Positions 26,801-38,959 of a stretch of DNA of 64,000 nucleotides are shown here, piece after piece. The notes below the pieces were generated by a model. It ran no database searches, had not been told where the DNA came from, and saw only the letters and a program-made list of their open reading frames with translations. Where the stretch lies: positions 38,175,295 to 38,239,294 of the forward strand of contig NC_133389.1 of NCBI RefSeq assembly GCF_047511655.1, in the 5' to 3' direction. The position numbers and the translations under genes are program-made. Every line of letters begins with the position of its first letter. The first letter of the stretch is position 1. Origin of the DNA: Castor canadensis. Taxonomy: Eukaryota > Chordata > Mammalia > Rodentia > Castoridae.

Positions 26801-27267
26801 CTCTGACATTCCAGAAGAGAGTATCTTCAGTCTTTCCATCAAGACAAAAAAGTCTAATGAAAGCAATTGTCAAAGAAGGAAATGGTTGCTGTTTCCAACT
26901 ATATTTTATTTAAGAGGTACAGTATGATTAGTTGTAACCAGGCTATTTTTTTCTTCTAACCAATTAATCTGTACAAATTATAAATCTTTCTTAAAGGAGA
27001 AATGCTTATCTTTATGGTCCTACTATTATCATAGAAATTCTGTTTCTCTAGAAGCCATATTCAATCATGAACTACACAGTGGAAGAAAAAGCAGGAAGTT
27101 TGTGGTAAGCAGGTCTCAGATGTCACTTGTACCTCATAGCTGATCTTATTCAATAACTGTATTGCCAGAACTTTTGCTATCAGAAAAGGTGTAATTTGGC
27201 AGACTAAAATGCAAAAAATAGCAAAGATTATTTTACATAGAAAAGCTTGACAATCATTCAGGGTTTT

Positions 27268-27352
27268 GGGTTTTTTTGGCAGTTGGGGTTTGAACTCAGA
27301 GTCTCATGCTTATTAGGCAGGTGTTCTACCAGTTTTGCCTCTCCACCAGCCC
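27268..27352 (-). mobile_element. tRNA/ID-like SINE, reverse
   Basis: GGCAGTTGGGGTTTGAACTC, AGAGTCTCATGCTTATTAGG and CTCCACCAGCCC show the reverse tRNA-like module. Confidence 0.8.
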
Positions 27353-27639
27353 TAACTGTTCAGTTTAACAAAAGAAGTATACATGCCATAAAGCAAAATA
27401 AAAATGAATTCCTAAGATGACTGATACTTGCTAATAAATATCAAGAAAGAGTAGTGTTTTTTTTTATTATCAGATTGTGTTCTGTGATCAGACACAATCA
27501 GGCAGTATGTGATATAAGGCTATAAAAGTGGTCTAACCCTGCTAGGGCTACTTGCTGTTTTAATAATTTAAAGGGACACACTATCACACTGTTTATCCAT
27601 ATGCATAAAATACCATCCTTTGAAACATCCAGACTATGT

Positions 27640-28085
27640 TTTAAAATTTTTTTAAATTAGCATATATTAATTGTACAGTGATTTCACTGTGGTATTTCTC
27701 TATATGCAATAATGTACTTCAATTATATTCATCCCCGGTTAGTCTTTTTATTCCCCCTTTTATTTTTTTTTACAATTTTTAATTACTTTCATTATTCTAT
27801 TTTCATAATGCATATATGTACTTTGGTCGTGTTCCTCTGCTAACATCCTCTCCTTTTGCTCTCTCACTGGTTCCCCCAACCAAAGATTCTCTTTTTAAAA
27901 TTTATGCTGTTTTTTTAAGATCTAGATTCTGCATAGTAGAGAAAAATGTGATATTTGTCTTTGTGAGTCTGGCTTACTTTGCTTAGCATGATGATCTCCT
28001 GTTCCAACCATCTTTCTATAAGCGACATTCTTTATGGTTTAATAATACTCCATTGTTCATATATACTACATTTTGACTATGTTTT
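27640..28085 (-). mobile_element. 5'-truncated L1 3' end, minus strand
   Basis: The reverse complement contains the end of an L1 ORF2 (AATGGAGTATTATTAAACCA; ATCATGCTAAGCAAAGTAAG; CCAGACTCACAAAGACAAAT) followed by a 3' UTR and an A/T-rich tail. The equivalent ORF2 end of the near-full-length L1 lies at about 54010-54160. The copy is 5' truncated, as usual for L1 retrotransposition. Confidence 0.75.
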
Positions 28086-28109
28086 AGCCACAGGCATTAA
28101 TTATGTGCC

Positions 28110-29555
28110 TCTATACCTCACAAAGCCAGTACTCAAACATTTCCTAGGAACAGGCTGACTTTAATTACTTCATTATGGCCAAGTGATAAACAAAAGGCTT
28201 TTTTGGTCTACTCTTCCAGTCCCATGCTAAAATGGGCTGTAGTTACATTATTTCATTCCTCTAGAGCTCTCTGTCCAGTTTTGTTCATCTCTAAGATACA
28301 GAGACAAAACCTAAGGGAGGATATAGCCTCTGCTGATTTGACTTGGGTCCATGCTACCAACTTAAGAAAGGGCCAGTCTGACATGGTATACAGGAATACC
28401 CTGGAGATAAATTGATTTCGTGGTCCATTTCAGAGGCTGCACTGGATGAAAAGTTCACCATGTGCCAGAGATCCTTATTCCATTCCCTTTTTGTGATCTT
28501 CTGTGATTTCAGTAGTTTCCTTCCTTTCATATCTACCAACACTCTCTTCTTGTGGTTTAAATGATGGAAAGTCTCTTTAATTTATTTAACCATTCCCCTT
28601 ATTGAAGAGCACTTTAAGTTGCCCCTAAAGTCTTTTAAGACTAAATCAACTATATCGCTTATTCCTTTAGCCAGTGTCCAAAAGGTACACCCCCACCAAT
28701 CCATCATAAGTTATAATGTTCTGCTAATCCTCATTATATTCTCTAATTTCTCTTTTAATATTTTTAGCCCTTTCCCCTCACCTCCAATGCTTCAATGATA
28801 TATTTTGCTATATTTTATACTCTTCTCTGAGCATTTCTTCTGTCTCCTAGTTTTAAATGAAACTGGACTTATCTGAAGTTGGTAGTTCCCCTTCATTCTG
28901 AATGGAAATTGCTTATGTTCAACATACCTATATATTTCAGGCCCAAGATTTAGTATTGGACCCATCATTGCATTCATTATTGCTTTTTTTTCCCCTCAAC
29001 TTCTCTTATTCTGTATTATCTATGGACTGGCCTACTTGATCTCAATCACTGAGGATATTAATACCTGATTCATTGTTGTCCCTTCCAATTTAACTCTTAC
29101 CACCATCCCTGCTATTATCAACATTGTATATTCAACCAACACTCTGACTTCTTAGTTCTATGACTTTCTCAACTCCAAAGATTTTTCTCAGCAAGTCTTT
29201 CCCATAGTCATATTCTAGAACTTGTTATCAATTAAAACTATGTGTCTTCTGAATTCAGTACTTCGAACATCTCACTATTTCCTGGAGTCTTCAAGCTTAG
29301 GTTTTCAATCACTCCTACTTTGCTCATTGAACTCACCAGACTCTTAATTCAAGCAGTTATTGTTCTAAAAACTGGGAATAAAGTGGTAGTGGTGAGGAAG
29401 ATAATCAAAATTTCTGCCCTGTGGGGCATATTTTCTTTTCAATTCTTCATTCCTTATCCAACTTAATTTTATCAACTAGTACCCAATCATTCTCTTAATA
29501 ATATCTTTAAAAATATGTCCCCTTCTAAACTCACTTTAGGAGGTTTTGTATAGAG
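28110..29555. other. No gene recognised
   Basis: A/T-rich, with no recognisable frame or repeat family. It lies between two minus-strand L1 fragments, and parts may be older L1 sequence too decayed to identify by eye. Confidence 0.4.
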
Positions 29556-29559
29556 TCCA

Positions 29560-30520
29560 TGGATTTTCTATGTAGGTAGTCATTTAGTCTGTGAATAGGG
29601 ACAGTTTTATTTATCCTTTTTCAATCCTTCATCTAAAGTACTTCTTTCAGCATTTCTTTTAGAGCAGCTGGTGATGAAGTCTCCTGGTTTTCCTTCATTT
29701 GAGAACATCCTTAATTCACCTTTATTCTTCAAAGAGATTTTCACTGGATACAGAAATTGATGGTTTTTCTGTCTTGACATTTTAAAAATGTTTCACTTCA
29801 TCCTATGTGCCTTGATTTCTGATGAGAAATAACCATTTAAATCATTGTTCTTCTAAGTGATATATGTTGATTTTCTCTGGTCACAGTATTTTTTTCTAGT
29901 TCCTGTTTTTCAGAAGTTTAATGATGTATTTTGAAGAGGATTTCTTTGAGTTTATTTTGTTTGGGGTTTGAGAATTTTGAATATTCTTGTGTCTTCCATC
30001 AAAATGTAAGAAATTTTTCATAGTATTTTTTTCTACTTAATGTAAAACTTTCCTCTTTCTGATATTCTCTCATAGGTTCTTGAGTCTCTGTTCATTTTAA
30101 TTTTTTTCTAGTTCTTTTCCTTTCTGTTATGCAGAGTAGATAATCTCTACTTATTTATCTACAAACTCATTGATTCCTCTCATCCCTATTCTATGTGTTA
30201 TTTTCACTTTTTGGTTCTAAAATAAACATTTGGTCCCTCTTTATATCTTTTATTTCTATGCTAAGATTCTGTATCTTTGTATCTGTCTGAAAAGAATTTG
30301 CCCTTATTTCTTGAAGCCTGGCATAACAGCTGCTTTAATGTTGACTGATAATTCCAACATTCTTTTCATCTTTGGTTTGGAATCTATTGGTTGTGTTTTC
30401 TTGTGAGTTGAAATGCTCAAGGGTCTACATATGCTAAGTAACTCAGGACTGTGTCCTGGGTATTTGTAATATTATGTTATGAGACTCTGGGCTTTGTTTA
30501 AATTGTAAGAATGTTGATTT
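29560..30520 (-). mobile_element. Old L1M-type internal fragment, minus strand
   Basis: Diagnostic reverse L1M phrases occur in order: AGCAGCTGGTGATGAAGTCT, TTCAAAGAGATTTTCACTGG, TTGATTTTCTCTGGTCACAG, AGGATTTCTTTGAGTTTATT, TTTGGGGTTTGAGAATTTTG. These correspond to the 5'/ORF1 part of old L1 elements. Confidence 0.65.
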
Positions 30521-30689
30521 TGTTTTGTTTTGTTGTAGCAGGTTCAGGACACAGGTCCAGCCTATTTTCTGCAAGGTGTTGTTATAACATCAGTTAAGTT
30601 TTCAAAGGGTTGCAGGGCTATTTGGATCAGTCCCACAGGTGCCCTGTGCAGTCGGTAGTATGGGCCCTGGCCAGTGGCCAGTATTGAAC

Positions 30690-30860
30690 TAAGGATGGGA
30701 ATCAGAATTTTTTTTTCTATAAAGAACCAGATAGTAAATATCTTAGTCTTTGCCAGACAAGAGGCAAAATCCATGAGGGAATATTCAATAAGGGGAAAAA
30801 GAATTCCACATTTTTATTGACAAAACTTAAAAAAGAAAAATAATTGAGTATACTTTAAAA
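30690..30860 (+). mobile_element. hAT-Charlie-like DNA transposon remnant (weak)
   Basis: TTCTATAAAGAACCAGATAG followed by TAAATATCTTAGTCTTTGCC resembles the widespread mammalian 'ctgtaaagggccagatagtaaatatt' hAT-type block. No terminal inverted repeats were resolved. Confidence 0.4.
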
Positions 30861-31835
30861 AATGCAGGTCTACTAATGAAAAGATTGGAGTTCTTTTTTT
30901 TTTGGGGGGTATTTCATTTATTTGGGGTTCAATGTTCCCTGTCATCAAAATTGAGAATATTCACCTGTTTATGTTGAACTGTAATGCGATGTTTATATCA
31001 TGCATCTTTGAAAATGTTAGATAGGTATTGTCAAATATGACATCATTGCATATAATTTTACCTAGGCATTTGTGGAATTCTTGATTCTTCTCTTGATATT
31101 TGCCTTTTGGCATGATTAATTGATTCCAATTGCAGGTTAATTCCAAATGCAAATGATTCCCCCAAATGCAGATTAATTGATTCCAACTGGTAGTTAGGTA
31201 GAAGTTTCTCAATTACACAGTTAAATGGGGTTTGCAATAGAGAAATTTTATACTTGAATCCAGGTCTGAAAAAATGTTTCTGGAACTATAGTTTCAGCTC
31301 AGACGATATATTTATGGCAAATTTGTTGAGGATGGAGGCCTTGCGTCTTGCTTAAACTTTTGAGAGCTTGGGAAGTGTATAAAATGGTTTGATACTGCTT
31401 GTTATTTAGACAAGGTTAGTTGTCACTGAAAATGACTACCACATTACAAGTTTATACATAAACACTCTTTTGCCTTGTGATTTTAGGTTGTATTCATTAT
31501 GAAACATTATCAGGTCTGCAGCAAAACCCCAATTTTAAAGGCTATTATACGATTACAGTAGTCAAAGGGAATTTTTTACATTCAGAAAAAGTTCAATATT
31601 AGTCCTGAGCTTAAAAAAATAATAAAAAGAACTTTATCACTACTAAGCCACTGAACTACTAAGGATATTTATTCTTTATTTCTGACAAAAATTCATGGAA
31701 CTAACAGTGGTTAAGTCCATGAAAACAAATGAATTTCACCATCAACATTACTGATTTAATAACATGATAAATACGAATGTTTTCCTCAAAGTAGCTGCTG
31801 ATAAATAACATAATGAACAAATGGAAGTTTATTTT

Positions 31836-31978
31836 TCCCCACTTGAAACAGGGTCTCACTGTGTTCCCCAGGCTGTCTTAGAACTTGCTATGTAGCCAAG
31901 GCTGTCCTCAAACTCACAATTCTTTTGCCTCAGCCTCCTGAATGCTGGGATTACAGGTATGTACCACCATGCCTGGCT
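31836..31978 (-). mobile_element. B1 SINE, reverse
   Basis: Contains AACAGGGTCTCACTGTGTTC, CTTGCTATGTAGCCAAGGCT, CCTCAGCCTCCTGAATGCTG and CCACCATGCCTGGC, a nearly complete rodent B1 (7SL-derived) in reverse. It is less diverged than most copies in the window and supports a rodent origin. Confidence 0.88.
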
Positions 31979-31979
31979 A

Positions 31980-33870
31980 GAAGCTTTAAATATCTTAAAT
32001 TTTCATAAGCTTTTAAGTTCAAGGAAGCCTTTTTAATTCTCTATGCATCATGTTACTGCTGTAATTCATTTTAAAATATTTAACTTCAGATTGCACTGAA
32101 TGAGTGTTTTCTCAATTTCTTTGAAAAAATTCTTGCTTGTAGTTGTTCCACATAAGTTATTCATAGAGGACAATTCTTCAGTCACTGTCACTGATTTAGA
32201 ATGCACTCCAATTTAACAGTGTCTCTAACACTGATTAACTAAGGAAGAGTGAATAAAAACCACCCTTAAATAATTTCTTTGTTTTATATTGACTTTTGAT
32301 GATCCTCTCAATGTTAGCATTGTGAAAAACTTTACATACCCTACTAACATCAAGCTACTCTCTTTGTAGCTCTCTCCTATTTTGTACTCTGCCTAATAAA
32401 CATTAGCCAGCTTAGTTGGTTTCCTTACACTCCCAACTCTGCCTCCTTAAGTCAGTGAATTTATTTAGATCCCCTAAGGTTCCTGAGCTGTGGCCCAGGA
32501 ATGTAAGACTAGGGCTAACCTCATTTGTGCCTCCTCTTTCAGGGGTAACTGTCTTGTGCATTTGATATACAATGTTTGAAAGCAGTTGTTTCATATCGCT
32601 TGTGTTTTAAGTTGCTTCAGGTGGGAGGATAAATCCAATCCCACTGTTACTCCACCTTAACTGGAAGAAGAAATACCCTGATAAGGATCTTAATTTAAAT
32701 TTCAAGAACATGTTTTGAGGTATCTTGTTTTCTTATGGAATTCTAGTTTTGGGGTTTTGCCATAGGAGATATTTAACTTTGACTGCAAATATTATTTATT
32801 TTGCTTAGGGGTTAAGGAAACTTTGAGAAACAGATTTTGAGGATTCATATCCTACAGGTACCAGAACCTAAGAAATTTCCTAGAATACCAAGATTAACAT
32901 TATAAGAAAAAAGATGACTGTATTCATGTATCCATACTTCTAGTTACTCAGGGATAAAAAAGACAAATAAGACATTTATGGAGTGAAAGGTATCTCAGTG
33001 GTAAAGAAAAAGATATCTCAGTGATAAAGTTTAAAAAATGTGAATGAATGTAATCCACGTTAACATTAAGTATTAATAAGAAGGATAACAGAGGTATCAG
33101 TTGAACATTACACACTAGACAGATATGAAATAGCAGCAATCCTATTTTATCTTTACTTGTGACATAAATATTAAACTACACCGCCTCCTGAAGAGAGGTT
33201 CCCCCTAACAGACATTCACATCAAAGGTAAGAGAAGCAGAAAAGGGCATGGATGCCCCAAATGCCAAAGTGGAAAGAAAATGCTTTTTTAAGGAATTACA
33301 TTTAGATCTCAGTAAGGGATGAACAAAAATATCAAGTTGAACAAATTCTTGACTTTTTCCTCCAAAAGATTAGGCAGTTTTTAGGAATCCTTTGAAAGAT
33401 AAGATTTCTAAGAAAAAAGAATTTTAATTTTAGAGACTCCAACAAAGGCACTGGGGTTACAGAAACTTACAGTTATTTTTAAAAGTTTTCATTAACTATA
33501 AAAGCAGTATTCAAACATATGCTCCCTAATTTCTTCCCCTAATTTCCGTACCTCCTACTCAGTAACCTTGCTGCATAGATTGCTGAAAAAAATATAAGCC
33601 ACAGGGAACTATATTAGCCTTCCTACCACCAAATCTACAACTTTGCTGCATGTGTACATGTCTACTTTCTTCTCTCCTGTTACAATGGAGGAGAGGATCA
33701 TCTCTTAACAAAGCTGATCCTTTGCTATCTTCCCTGAGTCCTATCCCTTGACACCCTAATGGCCTATATCATTTTATCAAATCCTTTGTCCTTTTCAACA
33801 CAATCATTACCATCAGGATTTAAACATGTACTCATATCTTCCAATATTAAAAAAAAAATGCAAAACTTCT
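31980..33870. other. No gene recognised
   Basis: A/T-rich intergenic DNA with frames of at most 63 codons and no recognisable repeat family by eye. Confidence 0.45.
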
Positions 33871-33879
33871 TTAAAGTTC

Positions 33880-34640
33880 TTCTTTAGAGAGAAACCACAG
33901 CTAATAAATAAATGCAGAAAGAATGACATTAGGAAAAAGTAATCATTTTGCAACTCCTAGTCTACCCAACAATCACTAATGGCTGCTGATACCATTAAGG
34001 GAAAAGTTGATGAAGAGTTTTATAATAAGCTCACTGATTCATCTTAAAATCACTAAAAGTAGGACAACCAACAATTATTTTCTTCCTGATATGCTATGAT
34101 AGAAAGTACACAACATCACCTATGAAAGATTATTGCCATAAAACAATTAAAACTTTAACCTAATTAAGTCTTTAGATCCAATCATCAATTTACATGAAAT
34201 ACAAAGTACAGAGGAATAGACTAAATGACATCTCAATGATGTAATCAGCCAATAACCAGAATGTGTGAAATTCTATGACAAATGACTCAGTTATTTAGAC
34301 AAATAAATTACATTAAAAAAGGAAGATTGTAATACATTAAAAGATATTTAAAGGATCTATCGACCACATACAGTGTAGACTTTAATTGAATAGTGATTCA
34401 AACAAATCAATGGCAAATATACACTGTTGAAATAAACCAGGAAAATTGAACATGAATATACTGTTGGATAATATTAAGGAATTATTACTGTTTTGTTGAG
34501 ATAACTGTATTATAGTTATATTTTTAAAATCTTGTTTCTTAGAAAGACATACTGAAATATTTATTGGCAAAATGACATGATGCCTGGGATTTAAAATTCT
34601 CTCCTGACATACCCCCTTCAGCCACCACCCTAACTTGCTC
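33880..34640 (+). mobile_element. Old L1ME-type LINE 3' end, plus strand
   Basis: Blocks such as AGATATTTAAAGGATCTATC, TGTTGGATAATATTAAGGAA, TTATTACTGTTTTGTTGAGA, GAAAGACATACTGAAATATT and ATGACATGATGCCTGGGATT follow the order of an old mammalian L1ME-type 3' end. The left boundary is approximate. Confidence 0.55.
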
Positions 34641-34654
34641 CTCTTTACGAAAAG

Positions 34655-34985
34655 CTTTTTTTTTTTTTTGGTGGTACAAGGGTTTAACTCAGAGCCTTGC
34701 ATTTGCTAGGCAGGCACTCTACTACTTGAGCCATGACTCTGGGCCCTTTTTTGCTTTACTTAAATTTTGGATGGGGTCTAGCATTTTGGCATGGATGGCC
34801 TGGGAACGTGATCCTCCTACTTATGCCTCCCATGTAGCTGGGATCACAGGTGTGTTCCATCATGCCCAGTTTGTTAGTTGAGATTGGGTTTTGCCAACTT
34901 TTTTCCTGGGCTGGCCTCCAACCATGATCCTCCTGATCTCCATCCTCCAAGTAGCTGAGAGTGCAGATGTGAGCCACCATACCTA
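34655..34985 (-). mobile_element. Long composite tRNA/ID + two B1-like modules SINE, reverse
   Basis: Plus-strand order: poly-T, reverse tRNA module (GGTTTAACTCAGAGCCTTGC; GGCAGGCACTCTACTACTTG), reverse B1-like module (CTCCTACTTATGCCTCCCAT), a second B1-like module (TCCTCCTGATCTCCATCCTC) and GTGAGCCACCATACCT. At about 330 bp it is the longest composite copy here. Confidence 0.82.
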
Positions 34986-35429
34986 CATTAGTAAGCTTTT
35001 TGAAGCAGTAGCACATACTGTCTTCCCTTACCTCTCAGTCTGCAACCACTCCAACCTGGCTTTTCCAGAACACTTTCCTAACACTGTTCTTCCTAGCATC
35101 ACCAAAGAACTTCCATGGGGGCAAATCCATTGGACACTTCAATTATTTTGACTTCTTAGACTCATTCTACAGAACCGACCTTATCTGTTTCCTTAAGACT
35201 CTTTCTCTGTTCTTGGTTTTCATGACATTACAATCTCCTAAATATCTTCTTGCTGTTCGGCAATAATACTCCTCAATAATACTCCCTTTGCTCACTCTTC
35301 TAGCTAACTTCAAAATCTTAGCATTTTGAAGTACTTAGATCAGAGGTTGCTTCTCTTCCTTTAGAGGAAGGTGTATTATATGACATCTCTGTGCCAGTTC
35401 TTACATTTTTATCTTTACTCCCAGCTTCA

Positions 35430-35900
35430 AAATCCAATCAATTGAGTTCTCTGCTTGGATGTCTCAAAAGCATTTCAAACTTAACTTTCTCTAAACCAAA
35501 ATTTTCACCTTTGCCTGATACCAACCCATTTCTTCATAGCTAAATCTGATTCTTCCTCCTCTAGTTTTCTTAGCTTGTGTTATTTGTTTTTAAAAGCTTT
35601 TTCATCCATTCTGTACAGAAGTCACAAACCTAAGCATGATCCTTGATGCTTCCCTTCCTTCTCTTTATTGTTCTCTTCCCTTATGGTCTGGTTGGCTCTA
35701 CATCTAAACACGTTATGGTATTGATTGTTGCTATTCCATTTCAATCCTTGGGTCCCAGTTGCTATCACCTCTCATCTATACTCGTGCCAATAGCCTCAAG
35801 AGTTTCTCATTTTCCCTCCTGCTCCCTTCTGCCTAGCAGCCAGAGTGAACTTTGCACATGTAAAAAGGGTCCTGTCAATCTCATTCAATGACATTCCTTT
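35430..35900 (+). mobile_element. L2 LINE fragment, plus strand
   Basis: The order TGCTTGGATGTCTCAAAAGC, CTAAGCATGATCCTTGATGC, TCTGGTTGGCTCTACATCTA, CGTGCCAATAGCCTCAAGAG and GCAGCCAGAGTGAACTTTGC follows L2 ORF2 3' coding sequence. Frames are decayed. It is separated from a further L2-like piece at about 36305-36420 by the LTR-like repeat at 35902-36280. Confidence 0.7.
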
Positions 35901-35901
35901 G

Positions 35902-36280
35902 TGTGATAGTTAATTTTATGTGTCAACTTGGCTGAGATATGGGGCCCATTGTTTCATCAAATACTAGTCTAGAAGTCACTGTAAAGGCATTGTTAAGTTG
36001 TGATTAAATTTACCATCAGTTGACTGTAAGTAAAATAGATTATCCTCCATAATGTAAATAGGTCTCATCCAATTAGTTGAAGGACTTAAGAGTAAAGAAA
36101 GAAGTTTGCTAAAGGAGAAGAAAATCTGTCTCAAGACTACAACATAGAAATTCTGCCTGAGTTTCTAGCCTGCTAGCCTACCCTATGGATTTCAGACTTT
36201 CTAGCTCCCACAAATTGCATGAGCCAATTCCCTAAAGACAAACCTCTTTGATTGGTTCTGTGTTCCTTTAATTAATATAG
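35902..36280 (+). mobile_element. MaLR/MLT-like LTR inserted in L2
   Basis: It begins TGTGATAGTTAATTTTATGT and then GTCAACTTGGCTGAGATATG, with a central AATAGGTCTCATCCAATTAG and a late CATGAGCCAATTCC followed by TTGGTTCTGTGTTCC. This is a well known mammalian old-LTR pattern. The subfamily is not certain. Confidence 0.55.
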
Positions 36281-36304
36281 AAGGCAAGACCCTGGATGTC
36301 CTGA

Positions 36305-36425
36305 ACTTACCTGTTTCAATGGTCTTCTTTCTATTTCTGGACTAGAAAACTTATTTCCTGCTTTAAGACCTTCATATTTGCTGTTTCATCTGTTAGGAAT
36401 ATTATTCCTCCCCTTCTTTCTCTTT
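36305..36425 (+). mobile_element. L2 LINE 3' continuation (weak)
   Basis: TTTAAGACCTTCATATTTGC, TGTTTCATCTGTTAGGAATA and TTATTCCTCCCC resemble the L2 block normally downstream of the 35430-35900 piece, which suggests one L2 copy split by an LTR. Confidence 0.4.
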
Positions 36426-36555
36426 CTGCTTCTTTATTTATTTTTTAAATGAAAAACTATACATTCATTTCAAAAGATACAGAAAAAATTTGACAAAATT
36501 GAAAACCCATTCTTGATTTAAAACAAGCACACCAACACAACTAGGGAAACAAGAA

Positions 36556-36618
36556 TCTGGAGTAGGGTACCTAGCAAGTGCAAGGTCCTGACTTCAAACC
36601 CCGGTACCACCAAAAACA
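36556..36618 (+). mobile_element. Partial tRNA/ID-like SINE, plus strand
   Basis: TAGCAAGTGCAAGGTCCTGA, CTTCAAACCCCGGTACCACC and an A-rich tail are present. The 5' half is missing or decayed. A CA-rich tract follows. Confidence 0.7.
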
Positions 36619-36619
36619 A

Positions 36620-37635
36620 AACGGTACGTGCACACAGGTGCATATGCAAACACACAGACACAGACATGCATACGTTTACAAACTTAATTTTGGCCATGTT
36701 TATGAATGGATTTTTGATCTGTATTTTCACTTATCAGCATGGTTTAGAGAGCATTCCTCAACAGTTATGGAGCTGTAAAATTCTTTTAAACTGGGGCAGA
36801 GTGTTTTATTTTATGGATGTGCCATGCCCTAATTTTAAAGATTCCCCATACCTTTACATAGCTAAATTTTGTATTTAGCATTCTTGTTCTAGTATCTAAG
36901 GGGAAAATAAAATCAGTATTTGGCCATTAGTGTTGATTTAAAGGCAATTTGCTTGAAAATATTTCCTTTAAAATATGCTCTTCTTGAACTTATTTTCTAC
37001 TAGATAGGTGCAATTTATATCAACACACCAGGAAAAATAAAATGACAAGACTAATGGGTTCAAGAATTCTCAGCTAAAACAGTTGAAATTAAGAATGTCA
37101 TTGTATCCTTAATATGCCACTGTCCTAATTTTAAAGAATCTTCATAGCTTCTACTACCTTAATCTAGATAAATTTTATATTTAGTATCCTGCTCAGGTAC
37201 CTAAAAGAAAAAAACTAGGCAGGTTCATAGAGATCTAGTATATTCTTCTCTGAGATACTGAATTTGGTAGGCAGTTTTTTTCTCATATTCATGCCAACCA
37301 GTCCTCAATCTATGAGCAAGGCACCATTATGGGACAGAGGTTAGAGTCTGTAGAGGTGCTCTTCTGATTCTGTAATGCTATTTCATTCTTCAGCTCCAGT
37401 TAACCTGAAATCCTGTTGGGTAAAAGCTTAATTCTTATTTTTATGCCAATTTTTGGTTCTAATATCCAGATCTATAAGGTTAATATCATCTATACTTTCA
37501 AAAGTAGATGAAATTTGCAAAATTGTTCTCTGACAATCATTATCATCTAAACAAAGCTGTAGTTTAGATATTTTCAGCAAAATAGATCAATGAGTTCAAT
37601 TCACATGTATACAGACTGTTAATGGATGATTTTAA
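36620..37635. other. No gene recognised
   Basis: A/T-rich DNA. Two roughly similar stretches (about 36780-36900 and 37090-37210, each with CTAATTTTAAAGA, a CTAAATTTTGTATTTAG-like block and an AAGGGAAAATAAA-like end) suggest an old duplicated or repeated sequence of unknown family. Confidence 0.4.
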
Positions 37636-37638
37636 TGG

Positions 37639-38095
37639 TGTTATGGTTTGGATGTTGTTTATTCCTCCAAAGGTTCATGTGTTGGGCTTGGTCCTTAGTG
37701 TGGTGGTGGGAGGTGGTACACCTTTAAGAGGTGGGGCCTGTTGAGAAGTCCTTGAGTCAGTGAGGGCATGCCCTTGGAAGAGATGCAGGCATTTCTGGTG
37801 AGACCCTGGTTAGTTCCCCTGAGAGGGTTCAAAAGCTTGAACCAGGTTCCACCCAGTTTTTCTCTCTGGCTTCCTGTTTGGTAATGTGATCTCTCCCTTT
37901 CACATGGATTCCAACCCCCTCCATCTGCCATGAAGAGACACAGCAAAAGGGCAGGGCAGGAGCTTCCCCAAGCCTGCACCATTCTGTTTCAACATTCAGC
38001 ATCCAAAGCTGTGAACTAAATAAATGGTTTTTCTTTTCCTTTGTAAAGTTAGCCTGTCTCAGGTATTTCCTTATGGTAACATGAATAGAATTAAT
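37639..38095 (+). mobile_element. MaLR-type LTR (MST/MLT-like)
   Basis: The typical start TGTTATGGTTTGGATGTTG is followed by GTGGTGGTGGGAGGTGG, GAGGTGGGGCCTGTTGAGAA, CTGCCATGAAGAGACACAGC, GTGAACTAAATAAATGGTTT (polyadenylation region) and CTCAGGTATTTCCTTATGGT with AACATGAATAGAATTA. Nearly the whole order of the MST/MLT1 consensus is present, so this is a nearly full-length solitary LTR. Confidence 0.8.
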
Positions 38096-38289
38096 TTAAA
38101 TGGCACAACACTGGTGAGACACAGGTAGTAAAACTGACTGTGATAGAATTTGGAAATCTTCATACCCAAGACTCTCATTTAAGGATAATAATACACAGTC
38201 ATCCTAAGTGGGGCTAATCATAACTTGACCATGGTAATTCTGGTAATAGTTTTACATTAATATCATTCATAAAAACATTGCATTCAAGG

Positions 38290-38652
38290 TAGTGAGAAGA
38301 GACCAAGCTCTAAAGTCAGATGCTGGAATTGCATGCTGGCTCTATTGATAGGATTCAGCCTGGAAGATAGGCAGCTAGGTCCAGAAGTGGTGATAGCATA
38401 GATCAAAGGCCAGTCAGAAGATAGAGGGCAGGCATGGCAACACACACACATCTTTAAGAAGCAGATACAGGTCAGAGTAAGGAAAGAGGGAGTCACGCAT
38501 CCTCTCTTGGGACCACCCCTCCACCCCGCCTTGCAACTCTGGGGGCTCTACTTTATCACTTTAAACTTTTCTAACTCAATAAACTCTCCTGCTTTACATT
38601 TTCCCCACTGAGTCTGAACTTGTCATTCTTTGCCAACTCTCAGACACCCAAC
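38290..38652 (+). mobile_element. Solitary ERV-type LTR, related R region to the copy at 23275
   Basis: The right half carries CATCCTCTCTTGGGACCACC, GCAACTCTGGGGGCTCTACT and CAATAAACTCTCCTGCTTTA, then a U5-like CACTGAGTCTGAACTTGTCA segment ending near CAGACACCCAACAC. The R/poly(A) block is clearly similar to 23560-23636. U3 is poorly preserved and the left boundary is a guess. Confidence 0.55.
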
Positions 38653-38760
38653 ACTGGTATCATTATTGATTTGTAAGTAAGTGATTTGGCAATTTGCTTA
38701 TTTTTTCTAAGCAGAATGGAGGTAAAATCAACAATTCCTACCGTTCTTAGGATTTATGAT

Positions 38761-38812
38761 TATATATATGTATATATATATCTATATATAGATATATATA
38801 TATATGTATATA
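38761..38812. repeat. AT-rich microsatellite
   Basis: Alternating AT with TATATCTATA/TAGATATA interruptions. It is partly palindromic and could form a cruciform. Confidence 0.8.
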
Positions 38813-38959
38813 TCTGCACACACATTCATAGTGCTTACACTGCCTGGCATATAATTAATTAGTGCTCAACAAATAGAAGCTACTTATATTATTACTTAAA
38901 TTACTGTTATGAAGAAAGACATGATCAGAGAAAGGGAGATTAGATTATATTAGAAGGAT

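Noticed and set aside
38761-38812. Possible CRISPR-like or origin-like palindromic array
   Set aside because: It is a simple AT microsatellite in a mammalian genome; no spacers or repeats of the right form anywhere in the window.
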